A DNA stretch of 64,000 nucleotides from Glossina fuscipes (GCF_014805625.2 NW_023998414.1:20043724-20107723); one strand, 5' to 3'; shown: positions 25,486-39,449, numbered from the stretch's first letter. The notes: generated by a model from the sequence alone, not told the origin. Numbers and translations are program-made.

Positions 25486-25685
25486 AACAAGTAAGAAAAT
25501 TAAGTTCGGGCGTGACCGAATCTTTTATATATACCATCGAATTTAGCTCGGATCGCATCAGTTGTTCGAGCACTTCCCATATAACACTTTCTTTTCAAAG
25601 GTCATCATACGAAAAATCGTGTTAAGCGACATAGGGTAGGGCATCTAATAGTCGGGCGTGGTCACCTAAAGTGTTTTTACTAGTT
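25486..25685 (+). mobile_element. Dispersed repeat family A, near-complete 200-bp copy
   Basis: It begins AACAAGTAAG, followed by AAGTTCGGGCGTGACCGAAT, and ends GTGTTTTTACTAGTT. The end consensus from the other copies is TTTACTTGTT, whose complement is AACAAGTAAA, so the element has about 9-bp inverted termini AACAAGTAA. Internal blocks GGTAGGGCATCTAATAG and GGGCGTGG.C match the other copies. The size and inverted ends suit a non-autonomous DNA element (MITE-like). No coding capacity. Confidence 0.55.
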
Positions 25686-26769
25686 TTTATTTATAAGCAT
25701 TGTTAACCCGCATATACTCTTGGCAATAAGAGCCATAATTTGCAAGAAAAACCGGCCAAAATAAATAAAATTATATTCATTATGCAGCGAGTCTTCGATA
25801 ATGATCATGATATTACGGATTCTAACGTACAATTTATTGCTTACTTCGAGAAACTTTTAACGATTAATCAGATAACCTGGTTAGGTTCATGTTCGCATGA
25901 AAAGGATTCTGGTAAATAGGAAATTTTTATCTATTGAAAGTTGATGACGTCCATATGCACACCTGTGAAATGGCCATTGATCACTTCAATCTATTAAGAT
26001 AATGACGGAAATAGTTTGTGTGAAAAGTTACTTTTCTTTTTTTTTGCTTTTATGAATCCGTGCTCGCTGCTAGAATGGGCCTAATCTTACTTCACGCCTT
26101 TTTTGGTGTTTTTCTTGTAAAAGTCCAAGGATGAATGCATAAATAAGATTAATCAACAGGATACTACCTTAGCAACAGGATACACATATATAGCTATCAT
26201 TGATAAAGAGTAGATTCCCGCAAGCGCTTAATAAGTTTTCAATTACTTGCAAACATTACAAATGTAGCGTAAAAAATGGAAGAGAAGCCTCAACGGCTTC
26301 TTAGGGTTAGGCTATTGGCTTTGTTGCGACATAAGAATGGATTCATGAACCGATAACAGAGAAACGAAAGAAGAGAGGAATAATTTGCACCATTTTTGAT
26401 ATTTAAAAAAAAAAAATTCTTTCGAATTAGTGACATATAGTTTCGTATCCATCGTCATTCGTACGCATGCAGGTGAAAATAATCTCAGCTTTAAATTTCA
26501 TTAACATTAATTGGACGTAGCCCAGCCCCGGTTATAAGTAAGGTAATAATAATCCGATGTCACACTAATGAAATTTCACACCAATAAATCTTATTTTTGC
26601 AGCTACATTAATCTTTAATCTGAGACATGGAACAGACCAAAAGGTGTAGAGTGTAAGGTTTCTTAATATAATAAGAGACATGTGTGGCACTCGTATACTG
26701 CAATATAGCCGTAATAGCATTATGGTAAAACGAACTTAAGAACTACAGTTAAATATGTATATGTACATT

Positions 26770-27083
26770 TATATATATATATATATATAACATATGTATA
26801 CATATATGTATATATATGTATATCTATATATGTAGAAATATTTAATAAGCTTGCTGGCATTCAAAAACTGAAAACACCCAAGTGTGATCACAAGCATATA
26901 CTTACATATCCAAACGTATAGTCGATATGTTTCTCGTATAACTCCTGCTGCTGGTACTGTTGCTGTTGAGATTACTAACCAAAGCACTCGAACCTTCAAT
27001 GCATGCATTTGGTATATATATATATATATATATATATACATGTGTGTGTGTATGTATATATATATATACATGTGTGTGTATGT
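26770..27083. repeat. (AT)n / (GT)n compound repeats
   Basis: AT runs lie at 26,770-26,835. A unit of (AT)n followed by CATGTGTGTGTATG occurs twice in tandem at 27,012-27,083. Confidence 0.95.
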
Positions 27084-28960
27084 TCACAAGTGTATATTTT
27101 AAATTTGAGCCACAATAAGCTGCAAGTTCTGGTCCGGAGTGTATTAAGATGGTTGCTAGTTGGTTGTGATAATGCTAAGGTATTTTACAATAAAGTGAAT
27201 TAAGGCCTTCTTGCTGTAAATTATGTAAGGTAAGAAAAACTTAATAAAATTTCTTAATTTTATTCAAGGAATATCAAAATTAACCTACACACATTCATAT
27301 ATTCCGAAAGAAATGCCAGTTAATATATGGCTTACACATATCGTTTATGCAAGTAACTAATTATGTTAATAGTTTTTGGCAGTTTACATTTAACATTCGC
27401 CTAACACATGCATGCAAATAAATTTATTATTAAATATTTCGATGCAACCTACACCGTGCTACACTAAGACCAAAGGAAAGGCGATAGAATCACCTCGCGG
27501 CAGTTAGTGTACAACGGGATCATACACAATACATTAGAATAAGGAGACTTAAAGAATTCCACAAAGATCATTGGGGAACTGACTTTTAAAAAGAAAGCTT
27601 ACTAATATTTAGTGCAAGAAATGAAATTTTAGTCCAAGTCAGGAGTAAAATAGGAAAAGCGATTAACGAAAATTTGCGGAAGTCACACAACGAGTTTATT
27701 TGCTTGGAGGTTAATGGCAAGTAGAAAATAAACGAGTGCCCGGTAAGTGATAAATCTATGCCTGACGCATAGAGTCATATGCCTTGGCGATATGTAGCTT
27801 GATCAAATAAACCCTGTCAACGTTGTACCAGGAAAGCGTATATTCTTACAAAGTACGCTTTAACAGTTGGCACAAAAATCGCCTCACCATCCGCCATTAC
27901 ACTTACAAGATTTTATATGTTTTGAACTCCATGTACGCCCATATCTAAAAAAGTTTGTCAATGAAAAACCTTTGCACAGAAGCAGTGGCAATGACACTTT
28001 AAGAGGCGTCCAAATAGAATCTATTTGCAGGGAGAACGTTTAACAAAGTGAGCAAACTACATTAAATCACCTAAGCCTTCATTGCTAGCTCGAAAAAAGT
28101 TTCAGTTCATTGCCGGTATGCTTTAATTAATTGTCCCTTTCCATTCGTCATTTACCATGTATATGATAAGCGAAACCGGCTTCTCTTAGTTTTGAAGTCA
28201 AGTTTTGAATATCGTGCATTTAATCTTTTTCGAGATGGTGTGTTCCTCCGCATAAACAGAGAATAGAATAAGAATAAGTGACGGCCTTTACAAAGATGTT
28301 ATAGATATATGTTTATAATTAAGAGCAATCCTTGTCCGGCCCATGACAGCTGCTTGTTGAAGGTACTTAGTCAATTTAATTGACTTATTCCAAAAATAGT
28401 TCGTTCAGATGATCCTTCGTTCATCACTTAAACTACGACGCAATATTGCGCCCAGTGGTAACTGTGCAGAATTTGGCCTTTGTTTCTTAATACCGTTATT
28501 CAATGAAAATTAATTATTTATTTCTCGGGAGATGGTTGAACGCTTATGTTTTAATGTTAGGTCCTTCATTTGGTTTTAGTGCCTGAATGAGTGCTACCTT
28601 GAATGCACACACTGGTCGAACAGTTACAATTGGTGATACTCCATGCGATTCCTATATGGTATTTACACGATTAATATCAATATACAACATATATACGATA
28701 AACGCGTTTCGTATATCATCTGGCAGTGTGGTACTTTTTTACCCAAGATGATCCCGATGGATTTACTGGCTAAAAAACAACTGTGCGAACGGAGTCTAAG
28801 CTAAACGCAGAAGCGCCACCTAGCCAGGGTCGTAAGGAGAATGGAAAATAAGATAGTTCCGTCCGCATCTCACTAATATTAACAATAAAACACTAATATT
28901 AACAAAAAAGTTCTTGCGGAAAGTTGATTTTTATTTAACGTAACTACTCACGGGATCTGA

Positions 28961-29004
28961 CCACTTCAAATATGAAGACGACACTGTATACAGTGTCGTA
29001 GTGG
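28961..29004. other. Nested perfect palindrome, 44 nt
   Basis: The core at 28,978-28,999 is a perfect 22-nt palindrome with no spacer (half site ACGACACTGTA). Directly to its left is a second hairpin CTTCA-AATA-TGAAG (28,964-28,977), and the whole is bracketed by CCACT (28,961-28,965) and AGTGG (29,000-29,004). It could extrude as a cruciform or bind a dimeric protein. No known element recognised. Confidence 0.6.
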
Positions 29005-29655
29005 AGCAACGAAAAAACGAACTGCATTCTAAGTTTTGCGGAAGATCCTGCATCAAAAAAAAAAAAAAAATCATGTGACACATGTTAGTAGCAAAGGAGA
29101 TATGGCGAGTATTAAAAATATTAAAAAGAAGATTACAGATCCAGGAAGGAAAGTCAACTTGAAACTTTAGAATTATTAACAATAAATTGCATTATTCTGC
29201 TAACAGGAACTATGTCACTGTAATTGGAAAGGATTTGCGATATACAATGAGAACTGATTGCAGATATGCTCAACTACTAAATTTGCACTATCCTTAATAG
29301 TTTCAAGTCAAGTTAGTTCTTTCAAATACTTCAACTTCTGTGTCTTACTGGCAAAGTACCTACTAGTACCTACATCATCCTTTACACTTTCAATTTTATA
29401 ATAAATAAATTTCGGCCATTATTGAGAATGAATTTTTTCTTGATACGCTCCATAATAGTTGGCGTGCTATTGTTTAGCCGTAAAGTGACCTATATAGAGC
29501 AGCATACACTGCTATAACCATACTATTTTGTATAGCGTAACATTTTTGAAATATAACTTACATCCGCACAATTAATAGAATATACCCCAAAGGAGATTCC
29601 AGTAGTACACGCAATAACATAAAGTAAAGATCATTTCAATAATCATAGAAATAAT

Positions 29656-29690
29656 GTATATATATATATAATATATATATATATATGTAT
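29656..29690. repeat. (AT)n microsatellite
   Basis: An AT run with one phase break. Confidence 0.95.
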
Positions 29691-30179
29691 ACTATAAGTA
29701 GACGTATACTAAGTAATGACTAATTCGTATAACATTATGACCACTTGCCTGCCAACGAAGGATAACTGGAAGCATTTCACTATCTGTGATGTAGCACCGC
29801 AGGCCATAAGACATGTGAACGTAAGGATATACCAATTGTGAGCAATTTGTGAAATCAGCTTAAAATTAACAATTTACAACATTTGCATACGTAAGCATTT
29901 CTCAACTTCATTGCCATCATACAATTTAATGGGCTTTCATTCCGTCTCATAAATGCGCCCCGACCACACTTCATTACACCCTTTTCTATCCATATTGCTG
30001 CTCTTTCGTTATTATTTCGTACAACGAAGAGGGCCGAGTAAGAAAATAAGAAAATGAAAAAATAAAAAATTTCAAACCTAGGAAATACTTAGTGTATGAC
30101 AACTTCCGGCCATGAGCATAATTTAGCGTTTTAAATTACATCTAAAATCAGCTTAAATGGTTCATGACACAATATTCAC

Positions 30180-30230
30180 CAAAAAAAAAAAAAAAAGAAA
30201 AAAAAAATAATAATAATAATAAAAAAATAA
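30180..30230 (+). repeat. A-rich tract with (AAT)n
   Basis: An A run, an interrupting G, then about five AAT units and more A. It resembles a retroposon tail, but no body was identified. Confidence 0.85.
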
Positions 30231-30585
30231 GAAAATATATAAGACACGGAAATAAGTGAACAAGTTTCAACGTCAGACACAAGTGCACAGGCAAGACGTC
30301 ATCACAGGTAAAGGATAAAACGTTATGTAAAGCAAAATATGACAATTTCATGTTAATGTGAATGCATGTATATATGAATGCATGTATGTGTAATATATTA
30401 TATGTATAATGTGTATTTATATAGAAAAATACCTTACCATAACCCAAGTAATGCATATGTAACTGTATGTACACATGACTCTTTTCAAAACCTGCACGTG
30501 GAATATGATATTTAAAAGTATACATGAGTATGAAGCACATATATAAAACATGTTTTGTATAAAATATGGGTTATTCAAGTAATAT

Positions 30586-30609
30586 AAAAAAAAAAAAAAA
30601 AAAAAAAAA
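30586..30609 (+). repeat. Poly-A tract
   Basis: A 24-base A run. Confidence 0.9.
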
Positions 30610-30841
30610 CAATACGAAAATCTTGGATGATTGTAACTTTTATTATTATTTATAATGAATGCAAACATGTAAGCCTATAATCAGTCATTGGAAGCCACAA
30701 GTTGCTACTTGAAATCCATCAAATGGAACTAAGCGTCCCTTTAAGATGAAATGAAAATTCGCCGTCTACGTGTTTATTCAGCTGATTTATTAGCAGCTGG
30801 AAGCTATACTAGAATTTAATTTAGACAAGAATTATGCCCAA

Positions 30842-30843
<2 letters not shown>

Positions 30844-30891
<48 letters not shown>
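30844..30891 (+). repeat. Poly-T tract of 48 bases
   Basis: Uninterrupted T run, the longest homopolymer in the window apart from the gap-adjacent A run. Confidence 0.95.
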
Positions 30892-30894
<3 letters not shown>

Positions 30895-31887
30895 CTAATA
30901 CCGCAGTTATTTCTGCTTATTAAGTAAAAAACACAAGTTGCAATAAATTGTGTAAGCTTTTTTAACGAAATTGGATTGCCTTACAATTTTAAGGTTAAGG
31001 TGAAATTTTCATTGTATTCCTTATATGAATTACGCTTTCCTTGCCAGGGTACATGGATTTAAGACAGAGTTAGCACATTTCATAATTAACGATAAATTAG
31101 ATCTCACGTTTCAGTATAGTTAGTGGGACGAGCTTACGCGGGTTAGAATTACGCGTATTAGCAGTCAATTATAATGGAATCATTGCCTAAAACTAGAATC
31201 GCCATGAAAATAGATTTAAAGTATACATAAGGCTTAGAAGAGTAGAAAAACTTTGAACTGATGGCAAATTTATAAATACATATATACATCAGACTTTTTC
31301 AAAGTATGCCCTTTTAAGGGGAAGTGATTGTAAAAATAGCAACAGATCTGGAGTCAAGCGCCAGTCTCATTTTATCAAATGTAATCAAACTATCTCGCAA
31401 GTAGCGAATAGCGCTTGGGTAAATCATCAAACAGACATCGAACGAAGCAAACACGCGGCATATGGAAAACGATATCAAAGTCGGGAAGTTTGGAGAATGT
31501 TGATTTCAAGAGTTTATGAAGGATATCGAATATCCGTAGGAAGTATATCGAATAATAGAAAAAATACTTATTCCATCTTTTTCAATCTTTTTTTTTTTTT
31601 TCTTTTTGGATTTTGGATTTATATTACTAGTAAAAAGCGCATATATTCACAACTGATACATCCTATATATTCATATAATTGACTTAGACCAGAGGCTTCT
31701 AAGATTTACTTACTTTCGGCCATACTGAGCTGAATTTCCGACTTATCAGATGTTCAGATCTCATCCATAAGCTACTTACGTCACAAAATCATAACGTAGT
31801 AACCCATATTCAATGTTAGCCCATTCCTAAAATAAATGTCTACAAGTCTTTTGGAGAGTAATACGCGTTCTTCAAAAAAAAAAAAAT

Positions 31888-31892
31888 CTATA

Positions 31893-31937
<45 letters not shown>

Positions 31938-31971
31938 GTATATATAAGTGTATATATATATATATATATAC
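31888..31971. repeat. Interrupted (AT)n microsatellite
   Basis: AT runs interrupted by TATGTATATAT and AAGTG. Open frames here are Tyr-Ile repeats and are artefacts. Confidence 0.95.
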
Positions 31972-32554
31972 GAATATACATACATTGTCTTTGCAGACAC
32001 GAAACATGACAAAAATGAAGAGAACGAGGCAGAGGAAAAGAGAAAACGCACCCGAAAGGTGTATGTAAACAGTTAAACGAATAATAATATAACGGAAGAA
32101 ATGATTGTGAAATTTAAGCCTCATAAAATTGTTATGTAAAATACAGTTTTAATAGTTTACAGGCATTAAAAATGCAAAAGAAACAAATCGAACATTCCGG
32201 CAGTAAGACTGATCAACCACAAATACATAAATATATAAATTAAATATAAAAAACAGTTAAAAAAACAAAAAAATTAACAAAATCAATATTGTTATAATTA
32301 ATTTTTGCTTCTCGACAGAGCAAATACCTAAAGAGCAAAAATGCAAATAATCATTAATTTATAATCATTTCATTGTGTAAAATTATGAAGGACAAGTTGA
32401 AGTTGCCAAGGTATACGTGTAATGATACGTTGTAACTCTATGTTCCATCAGAGATTAGATTAGAATTTAGGAACACTATGTTGCTTAGTGCGAAAGCTCA
32501 AAAATAACAATGGTTTACTCCGGTGTGTAGTCCGATTAAGATTTACTCTTACGT

Positions 32555-32578
32555 ATACAACTACCATCGTAGTTGTAT
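32555..32578. other. Perfect 10-bp-stem hairpin
   Basis: ATACAACTAC, loop CATC, GTAGTTGTAT: exact 10-bp arms with a 4-nt loop. It is too short for a microRNA precursor. Function unknown. Confidence 0.55.
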
Positions 32579-35500
32579 GGATTGCTTCGTTAATTTGGGA
32601 CGGTCAATACTTCACCATGCAACAGCAAACGTATTGACGCTTACCCAAAAGAAAACCTTTTTTAATACGCTCTCCGCTCTCCGTCAAAGATTATCCATCG
32701 ATCATACTGCTGTCCATTGTTACGTGAGTGCACGCACTTTATTGTAGAGGAGTTTCTCTGCTTTTTGTCGTGACAACTCAATCATAGGATTGAAGGCCGT
32801 CACAAGCTTATACCGTTTTCCGTTCTGAACCGAGTATTCATCGCTGCCAGTCGCTCATATCCAATGCAGATAGCATGGGTTGTGTCAATCGCAGTATTAA
32901 GTATAAAGCAAACGTTAACAATCTGATAGCCGATCAGTAATTCATAAATAAACCACGACGTATACTACCGCGCTTTTGACATTTACAAGGTCCAATGTTG
33001 TTAAATGAATAACGTCAGAGTCGAATTAGTACCTTTTCTGGTTTGTTCAGATAAACAGATAAGGCTTGCTGACGATAACGCCAATATATGCAGTAGTGTG
33101 ATATGGTTTTGTTATTATTTATAGAATCTTTACGTGAACTTTTTCTTTTTTTGATATTATTAAGGTTTTTGGTTATTTAATTTATGTTCGTAAACTTTGT
33201 GGTTATGAATCCTTCGGCTTTCTGTTATGCTTATTGGTTGTGAGGTTTTTCTTCATTTTTTCCTCTTAATTGACTCAATTGCTTAAGTTGGTTGAATTCA
33301 CGCCAGCAACCGCATCAAGATTGAATCAGTACTTTGTCCCTTTAATGCTACGGTTTTTTGTATTTTCAAATTTATTTCTTTTCTGCTTTAATACGCAAAA
33401 TCCCCATTAGACATATACTTGATTATTTATATAATTTGCATATATGTGCATGACTAAAATATATGCATGTATGCCCACATAAAAGTAAAATATTACATAG
33501 CATATGAATGTCACATCGTTGTCATTTGCAATATTATCGATTCAAGACAATTCGTGTTCACTTACGGAAATGAACACAGAAAGAAAATTTTAGGTCATTC
33601 GAAATAAAAGTCAATTTAGATTCAAGCATGTCTAACGCAAGTTTTATTTCATGTAACTGCATAGTAAAGTGACGCTGGCATTCAAATGATTCTAAGAAAA
33701 TGAATCTACAGTAGATACATAGATACGACCTTCATCAAGTAATTTATTATTATAACTAAATTACAGTCAAAGTTAAGTGCCTTCTAATTCTTGAAAAGAA
33801 AACAAATTTCGCTAGCAATAGTAAAGTAGCAACAAATTAAGATGTCTGTATATGTAATTAAGACTGCGAAGCGTTAGTCAAAGTGACGTTGTACGCTTTT
33901 ATACCATCCGTTGGAAGCTGCACATATATATTGTTGCTATACTTATAACAGAGAGGATATGACTTTCAATATATGAACATATTATTCATTAATGTTATAT
34001 TCATTCGACTTATAATCGTCTTACGATTCCTCCATGCCTCAAACTAAAAGCTACTCCTCAAGTGTCCTATTGGTGTAATTAGATGGTAAGTAGATTGACG
34101 AAAATTGAAAGATTTAAAAAACTTGGAAGGATTTAGGAATATAATCTGCCTTTTCAGCTTACACTCTAGAATACGTTAGCCGAAAACATAATGGAAATTA
34201 TCTAAGCGAAAACACATTTTCAGGTAATAACATCTCTTCTTCATATTGCGTGTATTGTGTGATGTTCATCAACATTTTACTAGTTGATGTTAATGAATTT
34301 TTTATGGCCTAAATTGCGGAATATTGATTTAAGCCACGTATAGTTTCACTAAGAAGGATCGGTACGCACAGCTGCATATCGAATAATTGATTTATTACGC
34401 GCTAACTTTAATCAAATGCAAATATTTCACGGAACACCAATATTAACATCCAACCGCCAGAAGGATTCAAAATAAAAGCTCTGTGTATTTAACGAAACTG
34501 CTTGGTTCTCGAGAGGATGATGCATATTCTAATTTTACAATAGACATGAATATTGATCGTAGATACGTGATGAAATTAGGTCTGAAGTAGCGCCGACAGC
34601 AAAGCCATTGTAGCCATTCGAATGATGCTCTATTTGAAATTTAATTGCGCGCTAACATACTTCAGTTTGCCTTTTCTCAAATATCATGACACTCTTATTG
34701 GAAAATGATATAATGTCCTTTCTTTCGACGTAAGTTCGACATCGAGAAGAATACAAGTGCCACTCTTGCATCTAATCATCGTTTAGTTACTTGCTTAAAT
34801 TTCCATTTATCAAATCGGTAGCTTAAAATAGCGCCCTAGAGAACAGCACTCAGTTGACAACCTAAGCTGGGCGAGATTTTAAAACCAGCATATCAACCAA
34901 TCGAAAAAATCTGGCTGACAAATGGATTTACTAAAGCGGAGAGAGTTAATCGTGATCCGAGAAAATCTTAAAATAGATACTTGGGCCCAATACGGAATAA
35001 AGTCTCGTCATCGTAAACTTGTTTCATCAATTGAAGCGTTTCGATGAAAGTTCTCTTCGCTATTCATTTTTGCACGGATTCAATAAACAGTTTGTTATTT
35101 GCAATATTATAATTTCGGACACAAGGCAAAATTATGTATATTTTCGACTCGGCTCTGTGGCCACTAGAATGTATTGTTCTTAGAAGGTTCTACAGTTTTT
35201 AAGACGTACATGTTATATAATCCACGCTTATATATATATATATAACAAATATAAACATAATCTGTATTAGAAGGCTTCACACGTAAGTATATGTTATAAG
35301 GATGCGAAATTTGCGGCGAGGTCTCGTACGCCAGGCTTCTAAAACTTGTTTTTTTTTCGTTTTTTTAAGATCGATTGATATAGTGTATCGTTTAGGCGGA
35401 CATGTGAGGAACTAAATGCTCATCGTGTCGTAACGAGGCCTTTGCATGGACGAATCTGATCCCCGCTTGTTTCAAAAGCAAAATACTACCCATCGCACAA

Positions 35501-36049
35501 AAGTAATCGCTTTTCACTTATTTATCGTAAACGTTTTGTTCATCTAAGGCTCTCGCACTAAGGCAAATGTAAGTCCAGTGACTTTAAAGAGCTATAAAAA
35601 TTTCATTCTATGATACAACATTTCGTTATACTCAAAGATATGCATTGAAAATCCCATAATATATATTTATATTTGCTTTGTGCTGGGATTTGAGTCGACA
35701 CAATCCGGCCAATCTGTCTGTCTATCTCTTATTGGATCTTATAATAGCAATTAAGAGCATGGTGCGATTGCCATAGTGCCATATCGACAAATAATGACAG
35801 CCTGACCAATTTTCACCTACTTAATACAGAGTATAGTATACGCAAAATCATCTGAAACTCGCCTTAACCTTAAAATGATTTCCTTATGTTTTAATAAATA
35901 ATAAAACATAAATAGAATAAAATCAATTTTATTTTGAACACTAAATCTCAACGAAATACCTAAGTAAAAACGAAAATCTTTACGAACTCAACCCTGTTTG
36001 CCCTACTTCTACAAGACTCTAAGCCTATAAGACTTTGACTCGTGACAAA

Positions 36050-36845
36050 ATAAACAAATAACAAAATTATATTCGACCGTCACCGAATCTTTTATATCTA
36101 TTTCCGTTATCATAAGAAAAACACAAAAATTAAAAGAACTAAACTTTCACGCTCTATAAGATGGAGTGGGCGCGGCTGCTTTTTTCTGTTTTCAAAGTAA
36201 AAATTTTTGTCCCATAGGCATGTGGACGTTGTAGGCGTGCCTTGGAAAAGCTTAAGTCACTTCCAAATTCTTTTGTAAATTTGTAAGCGATACCTTCATT
36301 TTCGCTAAGAGGAAAATGCTTACCACCTATGCTAAGCAGTTGCGCAGACAGACAAACGGGCAGTCAGATATGCTTAGGTGCATCCCAAACTTGAAATTGC
36401 CCAAGAATTTATTTACTTTATTGGGTTTTTGAAGCTTTTTTCTGCGTCTTAAAATGATATTAAAAAAAATTAAATTGTGAATAACTATAACATTGGATCG
36501 GCGGGGTCCATTTTTTCTATTTTTATAGATATACCACAGCATCGCCCACAAAATATGCATTCAAATTTTTATACATTTATCTGCTATAGGTTATGAGCTC
36601 TGAACAAAGAACCAATGTTTTATTCCTTTCGAAAAACAAAGCTGATGCTGATGGGAGCGTCCTTCAACCGATTTAGCCCATTTTCAAGAATTTCGAATAT
36701 TTCTGGCAAATTTTAAGCCGTAGCTTCATTTTTGCGGTCAAGAGAATTTTTACATTAGACATTACATAGACGGATAATCAAGAATATATATACTTTGCAA
36801 ACGTTTTGACTATATGAATATACCTCTGATCCCTCGGTGATGGGT
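36050..36845 (+). repeat. Dispersed repeat, about 0.8 kb
   Basis: It starts with AACAAAATTATATTCGACCG and TCACCGAATCTTTTATATC, a diverged copy of the family A 5' motif. It ends with AAGAATATATATACTTTGCA and a GGTGATGGGTATAGAA block, a kind of ending I associate with fly dispersed repeats that close in GGGTATA. Internal GACAGACAAACGGGCAGTCA at 36,346 is again a GACAGACGG-type block. The edges are estimates and it may be two nested copies. Confidence 0.4.
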
Positions 36846-37097
36846 ATAGAACAGAAAAACAAGAATTTACTGCATGCATCAAGTGTGACTATGAACGCTA
36901 CTTAATTATTTAATCTGTTAATTTTGTATTTGGACACGTACGTATGAGTAACATTAATTTGATATAAACTAGAATAATTTGAATTTCCAACCAGTATACG
37001 CAGCCGGACATCTTCATATAAAGCAGAATAAAAATGTCATACGAAAAGTAAAAACGTGTTAATTAATCAAGGCCGATACTTAAATACCATACATTGG

Positions 37098-37120
37098 AAG
37101 TGTTACGCTTGGTAACACTT
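37098..37120. other. Perfect 9-bp-stem hairpin
   Basis: AAGTGTTAC, loop GCTTG, GTAACACTT. Exact 9-bp arms. Function unknown. Confidence 0.55.
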
Positions 37121-39449
37121 ACATACTTCATATTTAGTGTATTTAATTTTAATGTTAAAACATAAAATTTGATCTTTTTATCGTGTAAAGCCTTACTAAT
37201 ATTCATAAGAAGAATTGTTTGAGACGAGAGATAAAATATCGATCCTGCCGATTCAAAGCTGTCATGTCAATCTGTGCTGGGAAATTTTATAAATTGCAAA
37301 TATTTTTCATACAACAACTTTTCCCGATCCGGTTCATTTTTATTAGATTGCGTTCGAGGATCAGAACACGTTAGCATAACAAATTTTGTGAAAATATCTT
37401 AAAAAATTGCAACCAGCAGATGACATACGCAAGTACATAGAGAGACATTAGAGAGACCCGGCGGGCAGTTAAATTTAAATCGATTTAGAAAATGATAGTT
37501 AATTGATTGGTTGATATAATAAGAGTTGAGTACCGATCCGTATAAATATATGCTGTATTATAAGCGACGTAGGATATAATTATAAATATATATTATAAAA
37601 TGCGTATGCATATATTTTAGTGCAAGAATATGCATTTGTGTGTATGCAGTTTCCCAAGCAATTGAGATGTCAATGATTCAGAGGAGCTACATAACAATCA
37701 AAACACAATTGACAGTTTGTTATAGACATTATCAAAGTCAATGTGTTAAATATGTGAACACAATGGTTCAGTTTGATGAGCATTATGTATGCTATGCATA
37801 TGCACATACACTTTCGCACTCTACATATTGCAAATACCAATATTATAGACTTGAAATATTTACTATATAAACAGACAGACCGTTCAATAGACGGGCGAAA
37901 TTGAAAGAGATATTAAACAATATTTACTGTTATTCATAGCTCGTATGGGTATATGTGAGGAAATTTACGCATTTTCGTTATGGAAGTATTTGTAAATGTG
38001 TGCTTTTGCACATGCACAATATTGATGAGAGTTGTTGGCTTATAATTAACGCAATAATTTTAAACTTAATTCGCGCTGCTATAATTCAATATGATGAAGT
38101 TAAGCGCTGATGTTATTGATAATCCAAACAATTCGATGGTTACTGTTGTTATTGTTGTTGTTGTTGCATAGATATACAATACACAAGAACCGTTGTCTAT
38201 AATCTCAGCGAATGTACAGGTATTCGTGAACGAATATATGCGCGCGATAATACAAAGTGTTGATTGTATACATGATCATTAATTATTATAGCAAACTAAA
38301 TATTCGCTAGACATGTGGTTCATTTAATTTTTATAACAACCTCCACCGAAACTTTAGCGTATATTAACTTTCTTCTTAACTCCTCATATGCATCAGTTTC
38401 TGCTGGAGCGTTAATAGGCACGCCTGTCCTGTTAAATCGGAGAATCGACAACCCTGGATAATAGAATAATCCTCATCAATACGAGGCCTAAATTATTCGT
38501 AGAGTAGCATAGCGGCGTTAATTCATTCAATTTCAACTTCTTTGAGTATGCACTTAACATACTCGACTTAAACATGTTTAAAAATATCTGAAAACTTCAA
38601 TAACCTATTTCTGAGACACGATATAAAAATTAGCATAAGCCTTTACGAGAACTCTTTAAAAATTTCCTTAATAATTCTAATTAGGTTTTAACTAATAAAG
38701 TTTTTAGTAAAAAAATCAGAAATGAGTTTGCAAATGGAATCCTAGGGATTCAACGTCAATATAATCACATCGATCAATATTTCCCACAACACGGTGGGAA
38801 GAGAAGATGTGTTTTTTTTAAAAATTCGACTTTGTCTTTTGTAGCAAATTAAAATTAATTAAGTTATTCTCTAGCATTTCGTTGCCTTCGTTAAGGAACG
38901 ATTTGTCAAGGCCCTCAAAATACATTTCAATTTTCTCAATGATCTCATTATATGATACAAATTTTTTTTTCTAGTGTAATACTTTAAAATTTGCAAAGAG
39001 ACGTTAGCTGTTGGTGAAGCAGTTCGAGCATTAATTCAATTAAGTTGGCGTTGATTGTACTTTGAATGGAGGCGGTTCCCAATTGAAAAGAGCATTTCGA
39101 AGTCCAAATTTTTATTGCAAAGTTATGAGTACATCCCTTTCGAGATGTTAGCTATGTCTTGCGCCTGTCGATTTCGGTTATAGATAATAGCTTTTTGGTT
39201 TCACTTTTTTAATTAATTTTTTTTTATTTTTTCTGGTATAACCATCTCTTTTGGACTTGCCCTGCTTCGAGCAAACAGCGCTCGAATCATCTCGTTCACA
39301 ATCAACATACCACCAATTAGTTGCTGTTTTAAGCAGAGAGCAGATTTTTCCATGGCTTAGAAATTGCCGGTAATAGCCTCACTCGAACCACTGCGACTCG
39401 TAAACGAATCAAGTCCTCCTGGGCGTTGCATAGATCCGCACGAACTAAA

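Larger units (their letters stand above)
25686..36050. other. Long unassigned region
   Basis: Over 10 kb without a supported gene or recognisable transposase/RT motif. It holds microsatellites, homopolymer tracts and two notable self-complementary motifs (28,961-29,004 and 32,555-32,578). The largest open frame (30,148-30,540, minus) ends in A/T tracts and is not considered coding. Confidence 0.5.

Noticed and set aside
30148..30540. 130-codon minus-strand open frame as a gene
   Set aside because: Its C-terminal part is Phe/Leu homopolymer from the A-rich tract at 30,180-30,230, and the rest has no domain.
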